Shown: positions 11,001-19,254 of the stretch, piece by piece
How the letters are laid out: each line of letters begins with the position of its first letter
How positions within the stretch are numbered: position 1 is the stretch's first letter
Assembly: GCF_000422505.1 (NCBI RefSeq)
Contig: NZ_AULX01000012.1
Span: 248,001-312,000 of the forward strand
Origin: Paenibacillus pinihumi DSM 23905 = JCM 16419
Lineage (GTDB): Bacteria; Bacillota; Bacilli; Paenibacillales; Paenibacillaceae
Reading direction: 5' to 3'
DNA: 64,000 nt
Notes under the pieces: generated by a model
The model's input: the letters and a program-made list of their open reading frames with translations, nothing else
What the model was told of the DNA's origin: nothing
The model's database searches: none
Program-made: the position numbers and the translations under genes

Positions 11001-12117
11001 AATAGCAAACCCTGAGGATGGTGTTGTTGACCGGCATGATTATGAGACAGTTCCAGCTAACTATGACCTTGATCTGTCTTTAGGCAAAATTTTATTTTCG
11101 GCGAGCTTCCCTCAGCGCTTTATCAAGTCCAGTCCGGTTTACTGGATTGATGCGGGCCAGGCAGATGATCCTGCGACAGATAAAGTATATGATCCTGTGA
11201 CTTATGGTTTTGATCCTTATCCGTTCTCTGTCATTGACGGCGAGTCGAAGCCTTATTATTTCAACCGGCCGAACAACAGGGAGGTCGTACCTTCCAAACG
11301 TGGAACGCTGACGTTGTCTTACGATCCTAGCATCCGTCAAAGCGGCGGAGTTCTGGTGACTGTATTCCGTTTTGATTACTACACCCAGCAGTGGGAAAAT
11401 ATTGGCGGAGTAGTAGACGACAAAAAGAATACGATTAAAGTTCCTTTTGATAAATTCGGTTACTATGTGGTTGCTAAGCTGTCATACGGGTTTAATGATG
11501 TAACAGATCATCCTTACGGCAGAGAATCAATGGAAGCTATTTATGCTAAAGGGGTTATGAATGCAGTTGATCCAAGCGGTTCTTTTGGCGGGGATCAATA
11601 TGTTACCCGTGCGGAGTTCTCAAGAATGCTGGTTAGAGCGCTTGAAATGAAGCTCAGTTATGACGGACCTACTCATTTTGTAGATGTCCCTAACTTGGGC
11701 AGCGGTATAAATATGGAGTCTCTATGGGATTATCGTTATGTGGAGACCGCAGCACGCGCTGGCATCATCCGTGGCACCCAGCCGAGAGTGTTTGATCCGG
11801 AGTCTTCTATTATCAGACAGGATGCTGCTGTAATGCTTGCCAAGGCACTCAATATGAAACTGGAGACGGATGCATCCAAGGTGAAGTCTGCCCTGCAAAA
11901 AGCATTCATGGATGAAGGAACCATGGACTTCTATGCTGCCCCATCCATCTTGGCAATTCAGAAGAAAGGCTTTATTCAGGGATCCCCTGTAGATATCAAT
12001 GATCCGAAGCGGGGGTATGTATTCCAGCCTAAAGCCCGGTTGCTGAGAAGTGATGCTGCGATTATTATCGCTAAAGTAATGGCTGATCAGAAGAAGCTTC
12101 CTAAATTGTTGAGTTAA
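8035..12117 (+). CDS. Large secreted SLH-domain surface protein
   Basis: A 1360-aa exported protein. A signal peptide (KKALSILLTIALIITLL, then PIAQAAGA) is followed by about 1100 residues of beta-rich, Ig-like modules. Three SLH domains occupy about 1150-1355. The TRAE-type signature is intact only in the first (VTRAEF); the others read IIRQDA and LLRSDA, so polymer-binding residues may be partly changed. GTG 8035 lies 5 bases and TTG 8038 lies 8 bases after GGAGG; the two choices differ by one residue. It sits between tagO and the S-layer gene with terminators on both sides, suggesting independent expression. It is probably anchored to the pyruvylated polymer; the function of the outer modules is unknown. 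Confidence 0.85.
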   Translation: MLKKALSILLTIALIITLLPPSAPIAQAAGANNFTFVNEQYSPKSARITTNERVNLNGTINNVIGSTISYSVYQINLLGDEEQVVNSNENQTSNITLSGNSIAVYNLQLFPGLNRITFKGTQGNSDVSDSIYIEYRNSPTLYNLVASLDGLQYEIQEEGTTVLHSVPSQGKASTDISITGRAPNADKVTVIVNNKSYTYSVNSTTNWSFIASPVNVRKGKNTITIRVFNKNQFVETVRDVAFYNGQVTFYDLNLTTATDSASLERNPNFSVDGNDNITLKGKAIVPVVYDAQTGTYKPSIAEADLKYRRTTNGAYTAIPVVTHEPGYTPTPSTRFMTLPFEINLGTAGSASLPFDTLQYFQFQGMNVAKVPAGTDTSDLYTFRLRNKGLAFIEEVKYLPGFTRSTSDAQLEGMQGSDMKNSDIFSLPVGVELVIGNPESAGNLENLMRIKSITDSTGKKYTEQDAVKKYEYEQRKVHYFTVKNVDGVEKQYARVFVQINKLPSTGKQTLNFVLDSAGQATTDEFPVPITLLYGPYAKFETIYDGMQLKFDTTLQDSKGEAIITDEFGSFKGELLNIANSNDIRYESANGETQTVFFYVNNTQIPLEVDTEDNDNNNKAKFKIKTDAVKAAYDALYKSGDNNIRIVFRTNKNNYQRDIKITLIPTNLPVIPAPNTEGVFPYSVNYNDPMPNDPNFILNGNVYTTKEARAKIYGTFGFIDLGSTVDGVNAKRDGLGDQKKNYRLKITSAGKKDIVWTLDNQLVTKSTNSNENNQILAGDTVENITVLYDLEKQSFAFMLPAQDLPSDGSPLVYNIYVYNSGENGPRASYRLEINPTTIPYTVLAPIREKRILNQNYVEVIVNSPGAETMTINKVPAKKVTFRDYNDMVNGEPRLIPAFSAHVTNLKAGKDNKIDIVITRGKDKITDFFNVKYVPENIPGGQMLQKMASSHKVFDNKLTLSFTKGTNLIRPDYNLPENLKGQVYEGNNLLFAIANPEDGVVDRHDYETVPANYDLDLSLGKILFSASFPQRFIKSSPVYWIDAGQADDPATDKVYDPVTYGFDPYPFSVIDGESKPYYFNRPNNREVVPSKRGTLTLSYDPSIRQSGGVLVTVFRFDYYTQQWENIGGVVDDKKNTIKVPFDKFGYYVVAKLSYGFNDVTDHPYGRESMEAIYAKGVMNAVDPSGSFGGDQYVTRAEFSRMLVRALEMKLSYDGPTHFVDVPNLGSGINMESLWDYRYVETAARAGIIRGTQPRVFDPESSIIRQDAAVMLAKALNMKLETDASKVKSALQKAFMDEGTMDFYAAPSILAIQKKGFIQGSPVDINDPKRGYVFQPKARLLRSDAAIIIAKVMADQKKLPKLLS

Positions 12118-12136
12118 TAATCAGAAAATGGGCCTA

Positions 12137-12172
12137 ATTACGAAGCGGCACGATGCCGCTTCGTAATTTTTT
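12137..12172 (+). terminator. Intrinsic terminator after the 1360-aa SLH gene
   Basis: A perfect 13-bp stem (12137-12149 with 12155-12167), a five-base loop and a run of six T residues. Confidence 0.95.
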
Positions 12173-12200
12173 GCAATCAGTATGTGTTTTGAGGTATAAT
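12171..12200 (+). promoter_or_regulatory. S-layer promoter P1 (sigma-A)
   Basis: TTGCAA (12171-12176), an 18-bp spacer and TATAAT (12195-12200) begin inside the T-run of the upstream terminator. Transcripts would carry a leader of about 500-580 nt before the S-layer coding sequence, a layout common for S-layer genes. Confidence 0.6.
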
Positions 12201-12429
12201 GAAATAATGACGTCGAATCTATCATATAGAGGACAGGCTGCTATATACGAAGTATAAACAAGCAGACAAGCTTCGACAGTTTGAAACAATCCCCATGGAA
12301 AATGTTTAATATCGACGGAATGGGATAACAGGGTTATACTGAAATTCGTTCCATGTACATACGTAAGGCGTGAGCAAAGGGCTGATTTGACAGGCTGAAA
12401 AAGATTTTTTAAAACTTTTTTCAAAGGGT

Positions 12430-12453
12430 CGCAACTTTTCGCGAAATGCTGCG
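12430..12453 (+). promoter_or_regulatory. 24-bp interrupted palindrome (candidate operator)
   Basis: Ten of twelve positions pair about a single centre (12441/12442): the core TTTCGCGAAA is flanked symmetrically by CGCA and TGCG. It lies between the two predicted S-layer promoters. No T-run follows, so it is not a terminator. It may be a protein-binding site or an RNA hairpin in the P1 leader. Confidence 0.5.
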
Positions 12454-12538
12454 TTTAAATACATGTAGAAACGAGGCAGAGGATTGGAGACATAATTCCT
12501 GAATGGGAAATGTTCGATAATACTTAGGAAAATTCTAC

Positions 12539-12567
12539 TTTACGCTGGATATTAGCCATTGTATAAT
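12539..12567 (+). promoter_or_regulatory. S-layer promoter P2 (sigma-A)
   Basis: TTTACG (12539-12544), a 17-bp spacer and TATAAT (12562-12567). It would give a leader of about 130-215 nt depending on which start codon is used. Apart from P1, P2 and the dyad, the stretch 12173-12697 has no gene I can support. Confidence 0.55.
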
Positions 12568-12790
12568 GTTATAGTGATCTAGCGAATCTGCCATTTTTTT
12601 CTTCTTGTGTTTACGAGTTTCTGCGACATGTTATTACAAGGGTTAAACATGACAGCAGACATTATTTAATACTATCGCGCTCAACTCTGGGAAGGGGGTG
12701 AATCGGCCGATGAGGGAAACGAGCCATTCATTAAGCAATTATCAAAACTCTCAACAACCGAAGCATTTTAGAGGAGGAGAAAAAAAGGTT

Positions 12791-15637
12791 ATGAAGAAAA
12801 GTTTATCTTTGCTAGTAGCCATCGCTATGGTGTTTTCTATGTTTGCATCTGTAGCGGCTGCAGCAACATCCGAAGCTGGTAAAAAGCTGGAAGGTTACGG
12901 CGTAATTAAAGGTAACCAAAACGGCGATCTTCTGGAGGACGAAAACTGGTTGCGTCAAGACGTAGCTGTTTTGATCTCCCGTCTTGCTGGTAAAGAAGAC
13001 GAAGCTAAAGCAACTGCAAAAACTCACACGTTCACAGATGTTCGTGGTACTTTCTACAACGGATACATCTCTTGGGCTAAAGACAACAACTTCATGCAAG
13101 GTAATTCCGCAACTAACTTTGGTTTTGACAACCAAATTACTTACAAAGAGTTCGCAACAGTTATCCTTCGCGCTCTTGCAGTAGACACTTCTGACTACTC
13201 CAAAATCGGCGAACTGGCTGTTAAAGCTGGCATCATCGGTTCTGACCTGAACATCGATGAGAAAGCAAAACGCGGTGTAACTTATGACATCGTTGTAACT
13301 GCTCTTGACAAAGATGTTGCTGGAACTGGAAAAAAATTGGGTGAAGTTCTTGGACTGCCTGGTTATGTAGTACCAGCTCCTGCAATTGATGTTAAAGCTA
13401 ACTCCGTTAAAGAAGTAACTGTAACTTTCAACAAAGAGATCGACACTGCTAAAGCGAAATTCGAACTGAAGCGTGGATCCGTTACTGTAGCTGTTGATAA
13501 AGTTGTTTTCTCTGACGACAAAAAAGTAGCTAAACTGCAACTGGCTAACAAGCTGGTAGCTGGTGACTACACTGTAGTTGCTAAAGAAGCTACTGATGCT
13601 GAACTGTCTGCGACTTTCTCTGCTGAGAATGAAAAAGTTGCTAAAATCGAGCTTGTGGGCGACAAATTTGCTCTGGGCACAAAAAACACTGGTGATGTGA
13701 ACAACCAAGAGATCGAAATTTCTTACAAAGTTACTAACCAATATGGTGACGATGTAACAAGAAACTATGGAAGCAGCATCAACTTCCAGTCTTCCAAAGG
13801 TTTTGTGAAATCTCAATCCAATGGTAAATTGGTATTGGCTCTTGATGACAAAACCAATATGTCTTACCAAATCACTGAGAAAGTATATGTTTCCGGTAAC
13901 TACAACAGCGGAAGCAACAATGTATTCTTCAACGATACATTGGAAGTTGGTACACAATCCCGTGTAGATGTTGTAACTGTTAAAGAACTGTACCATCCAG
14001 ATGGCAAAACCATCTCTGCTGGTTCTACTTTCTCTGAGTTCACAATTCTTTTCGAAGCTAAAGACCAGTACGGTAACCTGATTACTGATCTGAACAAGCT
14101 GAAAAAAGATCTGAGCGTTTATGTTTCTAACCAATCTATCTTTGACATTGCGAAAGAAAGGGATAACAATGTTCCTGATTTCGTAAATGATCAAGGTAAA
14201 AACAAAGATCAAATCGGTATCAAACTGAGCAAAAACAACCTCAGCAACTTTACACAAGAAGGTACGAATACTGTAATTTTCAATTCTATCTTCACTGGTA
14301 AACAAACTAAGTTTGATGTAGAAGTTAATAAAGGTACTGCTGTTCAAAGCATTCAACTGGAAGCTCCAACGAATGTAGCTGTAGGAGACAAAAAAGTTAA
14401 AGTTAACTTTACAGCTCTTGATGGCAACGGCAACCAAGTAACTAAATTTAAAGACTTGGATAAAAAGATCACACTGAACTCTTCTTTCGGTGCTGAGACG
14501 TTTAAACTTGTTGAAAACACACTGAATGGTAATGCTGAACTGCAACTTGATGTTTCTAAAGCTTCCCAAGGCGTTTACACCATCTTTGCTTATGTGAACA
14601 ACAATGGTAGCAACCAAGCTTCTGCACAAGTTAATGTTGCAGCTGCTCCAAAACCTAACGACATCAAAAAAGTAGATGTTGATCGCAACAAAGTTTTGGA
14701 TGGCAATTCTGCTTCTTTCGAAGTATCTACTTCCAAAATTAAAATTGTTGACAACTTGTCCCGTGATTGGGATCTGAAAACTGGATACGAACTGACTCTT
14801 GAGCAATTAAGCGGTGGAGAAGGTTACGATGTTCAAAATGCAGATAAAGATGGTAACAAATATGTTATCGGTAAAGACACTAAAGTTGTAGTAACTAAAG
14901 CTGGTTCTGCTCGTTTCAGAGTTACTCTGAAAAGCACAACTACTGACAACAATGTTGAACTGACTCAAGATTTCACAATCTCGACTGCTGATCTGAAAGA
15001 TCTGGATAATTTCTCTGTTGAGAAAGTTTCCAAATTCTTTGGTGGTCAAAACAGCCCTCATAAAAAAGAAGTAAAAGTTTTCGGTACGTACAATGGTGAG
15101 AAATATCAATTGGCTAGATCCCAATACGATGTTATCGTTCCATCTGCTGATAACTTCAAATATGAGGATGGTAAAATCGTAGTAGTTGGTACTGGCTACA
15201 ACTTTGGTCCAACAACTGAGACTAAAGAAGCAACAGTTAAGTACACAGTACAAGTTAAAAACGAAAACCACAAATTGCTTTCCGAAGAATTTGTAGTTTC
15301 TAACGAAAAAATTAAGATCTCTAGAGTTGAATTCAAGTCTGACAACAACTACAAAGGCGAAAACGGTACAGTAACAATTAATGTTACTAAAGGTGCAACT
15401 TTCACTAACCTGAAAGATGTATTCGATAACGCCCTGAAATTTGTTGACAACTACGGTAGCGACTACAAATACGACCCAACTATCACATCCGTATTTGGTG
15501 GAGCTGCTAACAAATTCAACAAAACTACTGGTGCTGCAAGCGAAATTACAGCTACACTGGCAGTTGGCGACAAGTTCAACGTAAACTACAATGTTGATGG
15601 TGCAGAGCCTGCATCTATCACTGTAGAAGTTGAGTAA
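12791..15637 (+). CDS. Major S-layer protein with N-terminal SLH domains
   Basis: This is probably the main S-layer subunit: 948 aa from ATG 12791, with a signal peptide (MKKSLSLLVAIAMVF, then SVAAAATS). Three divergent SLH units follow at about 25-195 (GYGVIKGN, FTDVRGTFYNGYISWA, KAGIIGS), then about 750 residues of Lys/Asp/Val/Thr-rich beta modules. Codon use is strongly biased (GCT, GTT, AAA, CTG), as in highly expressed genes and in the ends of hag. AGGAGG at 12772-12777 serves ATG 12791. An in-frame ATG 12710 (and GTG 12698) with AAGGGGGTGA upstream would add 27 (31) residues, so two starts may be used. A long leader and a strong terminator fit high output. Confidence 0.88.
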   Translation: MKKSLSLLVAIAMVFSMFASVAAAATSEAGKKLEGYGVIKGNQNGDLLEDENWLRQDVAVLISRLAGKEDEAKATAKTHTFTDVRGTFYNGYISWAKDNNFMQGNSATNFGFDNQITYKEFATVILRALAVDTSDYSKIGELAVKAGIIGSDLNIDEKAKRGVTYDIVVTALDKDVAGTGKKLGEVLGLPGYVVPAPAIDVKANSVKEVTVTFNKEIDTAKAKFELKRGSVTVAVDKVVFSDDKKVAKLQLANKLVAGDYTVVAKEATDAELSATFSAENEKVAKIELVGDKFALGTKNTGDVNNQEIEISYKVTNQYGDDVTRNYGSSINFQSSKGFVKSQSNGKLVLALDDKTNMSYQITEKVYVSGNYNSGSNNVFFNDTLEVGTQSRVDVVTVKELYHPDGKTISAGSTFSEFTILFEAKDQYGNLITDLNKLKKDLSVYVSNQSIFDIAKERDNNVPDFVNDQGKNKDQIGIKLSKNNLSNFTQEGTNTVIFNSIFTGKQTKFDVEVNKGTAVQSIQLEAPTNVAVGDKKVKVNFTALDGNGNQVTKFKDLDKKITLNSSFGAETFKLVENTLNGNAELQLDVSKASQGVYTIFAYVNNNGSNQASAQVNVAAAPKPNDIKKVDVDRNKVLDGNSASFEVSTSKIKIVDNLSRDWDLKTGYELTLEQLSGGEGYDVQNADKDGNKYVIGKDTKVVVTKAGSARFRVTLKSTTTDNNVELTQDFTISTADLKDLDNFSVEKVSKFFGGQNSPHKKEVKVFGTYNGEKYQLARSQYDVIVPSADNFKYEDGKIVVVGTGYNFGPTTETKEATVKYTVQVKNENHKLLSEEFVVSNEKIKISRVEFKSDNNYKGENGTVTINVTKGATFTNLKDVFDNALKFVDNYGSDYKYDPTITSVFGGAANKFNKTTGAASEITATLAVGDKFNVNYNVDGAEPASITVEVE

Positions 15638-15646
15638 TTAAAGAAA

Positions 15647-15672
15647 GGAAGCCCTTCGGGGCTTCTTTTTTT
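15647..15672 (+). terminator. S-layer gene terminator
   Basis: A 7-bp perfect stem (15648-15654 with 15659-15665) capped by a C(UUCG)G tetraloop, one of the most stable hairpin caps, and followed by a T-run. Confidence 0.95.
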
Positions 15673-15767
15673 GTTTTTCAAATGAGTTAAATCCAGATTT
15701 CGTGAAACTTTTCGCCTTTTTTTTCGTCTATATATATAGCTAGTTTTATACAAAGGAGAATTAATGG

Positions 15768-18296
15768 ATGAAAAAACTGGGTAGGTACACATGCACGGTA
15801 GCACTGGCCGCAAGTCTTCTTATATCAGATCCATCACAGCTTATACATGCCGCTAATACGGCGGCCAAAACGACAACGACACAAACCAAACAAACGAATA
15901 CAATTAAAGCCTTCGCAGGTACTAAGCTGAAGACCTTTAATATTACTTCCAAAAGCTATATTGAAATTAGTGATGTATTATTCCAATACAGCAATAATGA
16001 AAAGATTGTGCATTATACGGTAACTGTACATAACAAGGACAATAAGAACCTTGATTTTATGGATTACTGGGTTGACGTTATGGACACTAGCGGCTCTAAA
16101 TATTCAGTTCAAGCCAACCCTGGCAATAGCAAGTCGAATCGTGTCGCTCCACAGTCCTCACAGACCTTTAAGTTTTATGCGAAAGTAAATCCTAAACTGA
16201 ACTACTACAATTTGAAATTCAAACTGATTAAATGGGACTTTAGCATGCCCAACTACGAGCGTGTAATTGGCGAAGCTCGTGTCACATCCAAGTACGCCAA
16301 TGTGGTACCGTCCAACCAATATTATGTATTAACAAAAGGCACAGAGAGAATCAGAACGTATCTGCAGCCGGGTTCAAGATTTAATTTGGGTGATACGACA
16401 CAGTTCCAAACAACCTTCCAGTTGGAGAACTCGGGCAGCTTTGTGAAGAATGTCTCTGAATACCAATTTTATATGAAAACCAAAGCAGGCAATATTGTAA
16501 AGCTAAATACCGATATTACTGCTGATCAGAAACTGGAATCTGGTAAAAAGCTGGATGTTTTGCTCTCTGGAGAGGTAAAGTCCAATGTAGATCTGAATGG
16601 TGCACAACTGTTTGTTACGCAAACTGAAGGCGAAGCAAAATTCGAATCTCCAGTAGCAAACTACGCGATGACTTGGCAAGCTGCAAGCAATATTATTGCT
16701 GAAGTCAACAAGACCAAGAGCATCAAAATTGATGGTGTGCAAGTTGAAACTGGTATTGAGTACAGTTACGTAGATGAAGGCGAAAAGCAAAACGAAGTTT
16801 CTGTAACATTAAAGTTTACAAATAAGGGAAGCAAAGCAATTAAGCTTCCTAAATATTCATTTGATTTGCTCAGTTCAGGTGGAGTCAGATATCCGGCAAT
16901 CCCTGAAGCTGAGGAAATTGAACTTGTACCAGGAATTCAAAAAGAATTGATTTTGACAGGAAAAGTACCTGTAGGCGATGCTTCTAAATCTTGGACTTTG
17001 CTCGTACAACAACCGAAAGAAGAAAATAAAACTTCCGGTTACGTACTGACTGGATTCAAACTGCCAACGGTTAAAACTGGAGACTCACAAGCATCTTTAA
17101 TTAAACAATATCAAAACGAAAATAGTAAATATGAAATTGCTATTATGGATACCGAAAGACTGCCATGGGGCGATCAAGATATTGTTAACGTCTACGTGGA
17201 GATTCGTAACAAAGGTGAGAAAGAGCAACTGATTCCGGATATGAAAAGCACATTGAAAATGAATGGTGCTGCACTGGATGCCAAGGATGTCTCCATCGTC
17301 AAACTTGACAATCAGATTTTGATTCCTGCAGGTGAAAGCATTAGATATGTAATCAGCACTAAAGTTCCATATAGCTATAAATTTTCTAAAATGAGCCTTG
17401 TCCTGAATGACCAGCTTGAAGAGAAGAAAATCAGAACGATGGGACAATTCACCATTAACGAGCTTACTCCTGTGAAATACGTACGAAACACGTACAACCT
17501 GGATTCTAAAGGGCGTAAGGCTACGCTAGATTTGGAAAATTCCTATCGCTTTGAAGATAAAAATTCAAGCATGTATTATGTTGAATTTAGTTATTCAAAC
17601 AAGGAAGACCGGATTTCTGAATTGCCTGTATTGAAGGGATATTTCAAAACTCAAGACGGAAAATACATTGAAGCAGAGGTCCAAAATGTGAAATCCAAAT
17701 TGAGTCCTACCGGCAAAGCGCTGTTTATTGCCTCAGCTCAAATTCCAAAATCCTATGATGGAGAAGGCTTGCAATTTATCGCTGGTGAGGCAATTACAGC
17801 CGGGAAATACTCCACAATTGAGGACAAACCAGATAGCTACATTAAAGGCGGTTCCTTTAATGTACCTGTTGCAATTAATCAAGTAAGCGACAAATTCGAG
17901 GATATGAAAATCAATCCTTATACCCTGACCCTGGAGAAGGTTGATGCAGGGATTTCCGGAAATTCAGCCTTAACGTTGGACCTCAGATATACTCTGACAG
18001 ATAGCAAGAAATATGAAGTGAATGAAAACAAAAAGCAGCTTCTGTTTGAAATTAATGATGGCAACACTACCTATGAGCAGATTGTAGAATTTGAAGGTGA
18101 AAAAGGACTTGTTGTAGGTAAAAACCAACAACGCAAAATTGAATTTACCGGTCCAAACATCTCCCGTGTTCTGTACAACGGATATAAGCTCAATGTATAC
18201 GAATATCATAATGGCCACAAAAAACTGCTTGCCTATAAAGATTACAGCCGGTTCTATGTGTCCCAAAATAACAACAACAATAATCCAAATTCCTAG
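15768..18296 (+). CDS. Secreted multi-domain beta protein of unknown function (842 aa)
   Basis: I do not recognise a named family. The N terminus is a signal peptide (MKKLGRYTCTVALAASLL, then IHAANTAA), followed by a Thr/Gln/Lys-rich linker and about four or five beta-sandwich-like units of 130-170 residues, recurring as tracts such as VHYTVTVHNKDNKNL, VSVTLKFTNKGSKAI and VNVYVEIRNKGEKEQ. This alternating pattern resembles secreted adhesin or protein-interaction modules. No SLH, LPxTG, lipobox or membrane anchor is visible. The start ATG 15768 has AAGGAG nine bases upstream. It directly follows the S-layer gene and leads without a terminator into the next gene, so a role in S-layer assembly or binding is possible but unproven. 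Confidence 0.7.
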   Translation: MKKLGRYTCTVALAASLLISDPSQLIHAANTAAKTTTTQTKQTNTIKAFAGTKLKTFNITSKSYIEISDVLFQYSNNEKIVHYTVTVHNKDNKNLDFMDYWVDVMDTSGSKYSVQANPGNSKSNRVAPQSSQTFKFYAKVNPKLNYYNLKFKLIKWDFSMPNYERVIGEARVTSKYANVVPSNQYYVLTKGTERIRTYLQPGSRFNLGDTTQFQTTFQLENSGSFVKNVSEYQFYMKTKAGNIVKLNTDITADQKLESGKKLDVLLSGEVKSNVDLNGAQLFVTQTEGEAKFESPVANYAMTWQAASNIIAEVNKTKSIKIDGVQVETGIEYSYVDEGEKQNEVSVTLKFTNKGSKAIKLPKYSFDLLSSGGVRYPAIPEAEEIELVPGIQKELILTGKVPVGDASKSWTLLVQQPKEENKTSGYVLTGFKLPTVKTGDSQASLIKQYQNENSKYEIAIMDTERLPWGDQDIVNVYVEIRNKGEKEQLIPDMKSTLKMNGAALDAKDVSIVKLDNQILIPAGESIRYVISTKVPYSYKFSKMSLVLNDQLEEKKIRTMGQFTINELTPVKYVRNTYNLDSKGRKATLDLENSYRFEDKNSSMYYVEFSYSNKEDRISELPVLKGYFKTQDGKYIEAEVQNVKSKLSPTGKALFIASAQIPKSYDGEGLQFIAGEAITAGKYSTIEDKPDSYIKGGSFNVPVAINQVSDKFEDMKINPYTLTLEKVDAGISGNSALTLDLRYTLTDSKKYEVNENKKQLLFEINDGNTTYEQIVEFEGEKGLVVGKNQQRKIEFTGPNISRVLYNGYKLNVYEYHNGHKKLLAYKDYSRFYVSQNNNNNNPNS

Positions 18297-18307
18297 GGGG
18301 ATCAATT

Positions 18308-18787
18308 TTGAACAGGGTTAAACTGTTTGCAGCTATTTCCATCCTATCTGTCGGTGCTGTAATCGGTACTGTCTGGCATAGTGAGGCGATTGGAAGCCAG
18401 GTTACGCCTGGTACAGCAGAGGATCCTGTTGTAACGAAGAGCTATGTCGACCAATTATTGAAGCAAAATGGCGGCGGTTCTAATCAAAACCCGGGATCAG
18501 GGAATACTGCAGCAATGCAGGTTGTAACCGTTCCGGAAGGGAAAACCATCGTTGCAACGCAAGAAGGCACAGAGTTTATTGTCCGCTCGGGAAAGGCTTT
18601 GGCCTATAGTGAGGAGAAGGATGGCATTTCAAACTTAACCGTTGGTACGGACCTTACTAACGGTAAAGCCGTAGCCAACAATCACTTAATCTTGTCACCA
18701 CGGGCTGGCCGCGGCATTGTGCCGGATGCCAAAGTAAAGAATAATAAATTGATCGTCCTTGTTAAAGGCGGGTATGACCTAAAATAA
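18308..18787 (+). CDS. Small secreted protein of unknown function
   Basis: A 159-aa protein starting at TTG 18308, preceded by AGGGGGA at 18295-18301. An N-terminal hydrophobic stretch (LFAAISILSVGAVIGTVW) looks like a signal peptide or membrane anchor. Then comes a segment common in Paenibacillus exported proteins as I recall it (PGTAEDPVVTKSYVDQL), a Gly/Asn linker, and a compact C-terminal beta domain of about 85 residues ending VLVKGGYDLK. It lies 11 bases after the 842-aa gene, so the two are almost certainly co-transcribed and may act together. I cannot assign a function. Confidence 0.7.
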   Translation: MNRVKLFAAISILSVGAVIGTVWHSEAIGSQVTPGTAEDPVVTKSYVDQLLKQNGGGSNQNPGSGNTAAMQVVTVPEGKTIVATQEGTEFIVRSGKALAYSEEKDGISNLTVGTDLTNGKAVANNHLILSPRAGRGIVPDAKVKNNKLIVLVKGGYDLK

Positions 18788-18900
18788 AAGAAATCCTTGC
18801 TGCACCTAGATATTTTTCCCCGGAATGTAAACAAGTTATACGCTTCGGGTAGCCGTTTCCTCCATATAATAAAGCTACAAAACCAATGGAGGTGCTAATA

Positions 18901-19173
18901 ATGGCTACTCGAAGCAATAAAAAAGTGGTACCCGAATGCCGTCAGGTATTGGATCAAATGAAATATGAGATCGCTGCTGAGTTGGGTTTGATGATTCATT
19001 CGGCAGCACAAGCGGATACTGAGTTTGCAGGGGAAATTGGTGATGTTCCAACAGCGGGTCAAGGATATGTTCCATGGAGCCAGCTAGCTACGCGTGACGC
19101 AGGTTCTGTTGGTGGAGAAATTACAAAGCGTCTGATTGCCAGAGCCGAACAAGTGCTTGGAAGCATCCATTGA
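18901..19173 (+). CDS. Alpha/beta-type small acid-soluble spore protein
   Basis: SASPs coat and protect DNA in the dormant spore and are cut by the GPR protease at germination. The 90-aa protein shows both family signatures: KYEIAAELGL, with the GPR site, and the C-terminal GGEITKRLIARAEQ. ATG 18901 is eight bases after GGAGG (18888-18892). The segment between the signatures is longer than in classical 65-70-aa SASPs, as in other Paenibacillus members I recall. A CATATAA sequence at 18863-18869 could be a sigma-G -10 box, but the -35 is poor. It shows the organism forms endospores. Confidence 0.9.
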   Translation: MATRSNKKVVPECRQVLDQMKYEIAAELGLMIHSAAQADTEFAGEIGDVPTAGQGYVPWSQLATRDAGSVGGEITKRLIARAEQVLGSIH

Positions 19174-19221
19174 CAGGAAGAAACATATCCGGTATCATAC
19201 TGTCCTAGAGAGTTGTCTAAC

Positions 19222-19254
19222 AACCTTTTCCTTTATGGAAAAGGTTCATTTTTT
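19222..19254 (+). terminator. Intrinsic terminator after the spore protein gene
   Basis: A perfect 10-bp stem (19222-19231 with 19237-19246), a five-base loop and six T residues. It lies directly upstream of metK, but the flanking bases show none of the S-box consensus, so it is not a SAM-riboswitch expression platform. Confidence 0.9.

Noticed and set aside
12320-12337. Sequence matching I-SceI's 18-bp site at 15 positions
   Set aside because: GGGATAACAGGGT in a non-coding leader is likely chance; there is no homing endonuclease or intron nearby.
12812-14806. A 664-codon open frame on the minus strand opposite the S-layer gene
   Set aside because: It has no ribosome site or family resemblance. 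Strong codon bias in the + strand gene (few codons giving antisense stops) explains its openness.
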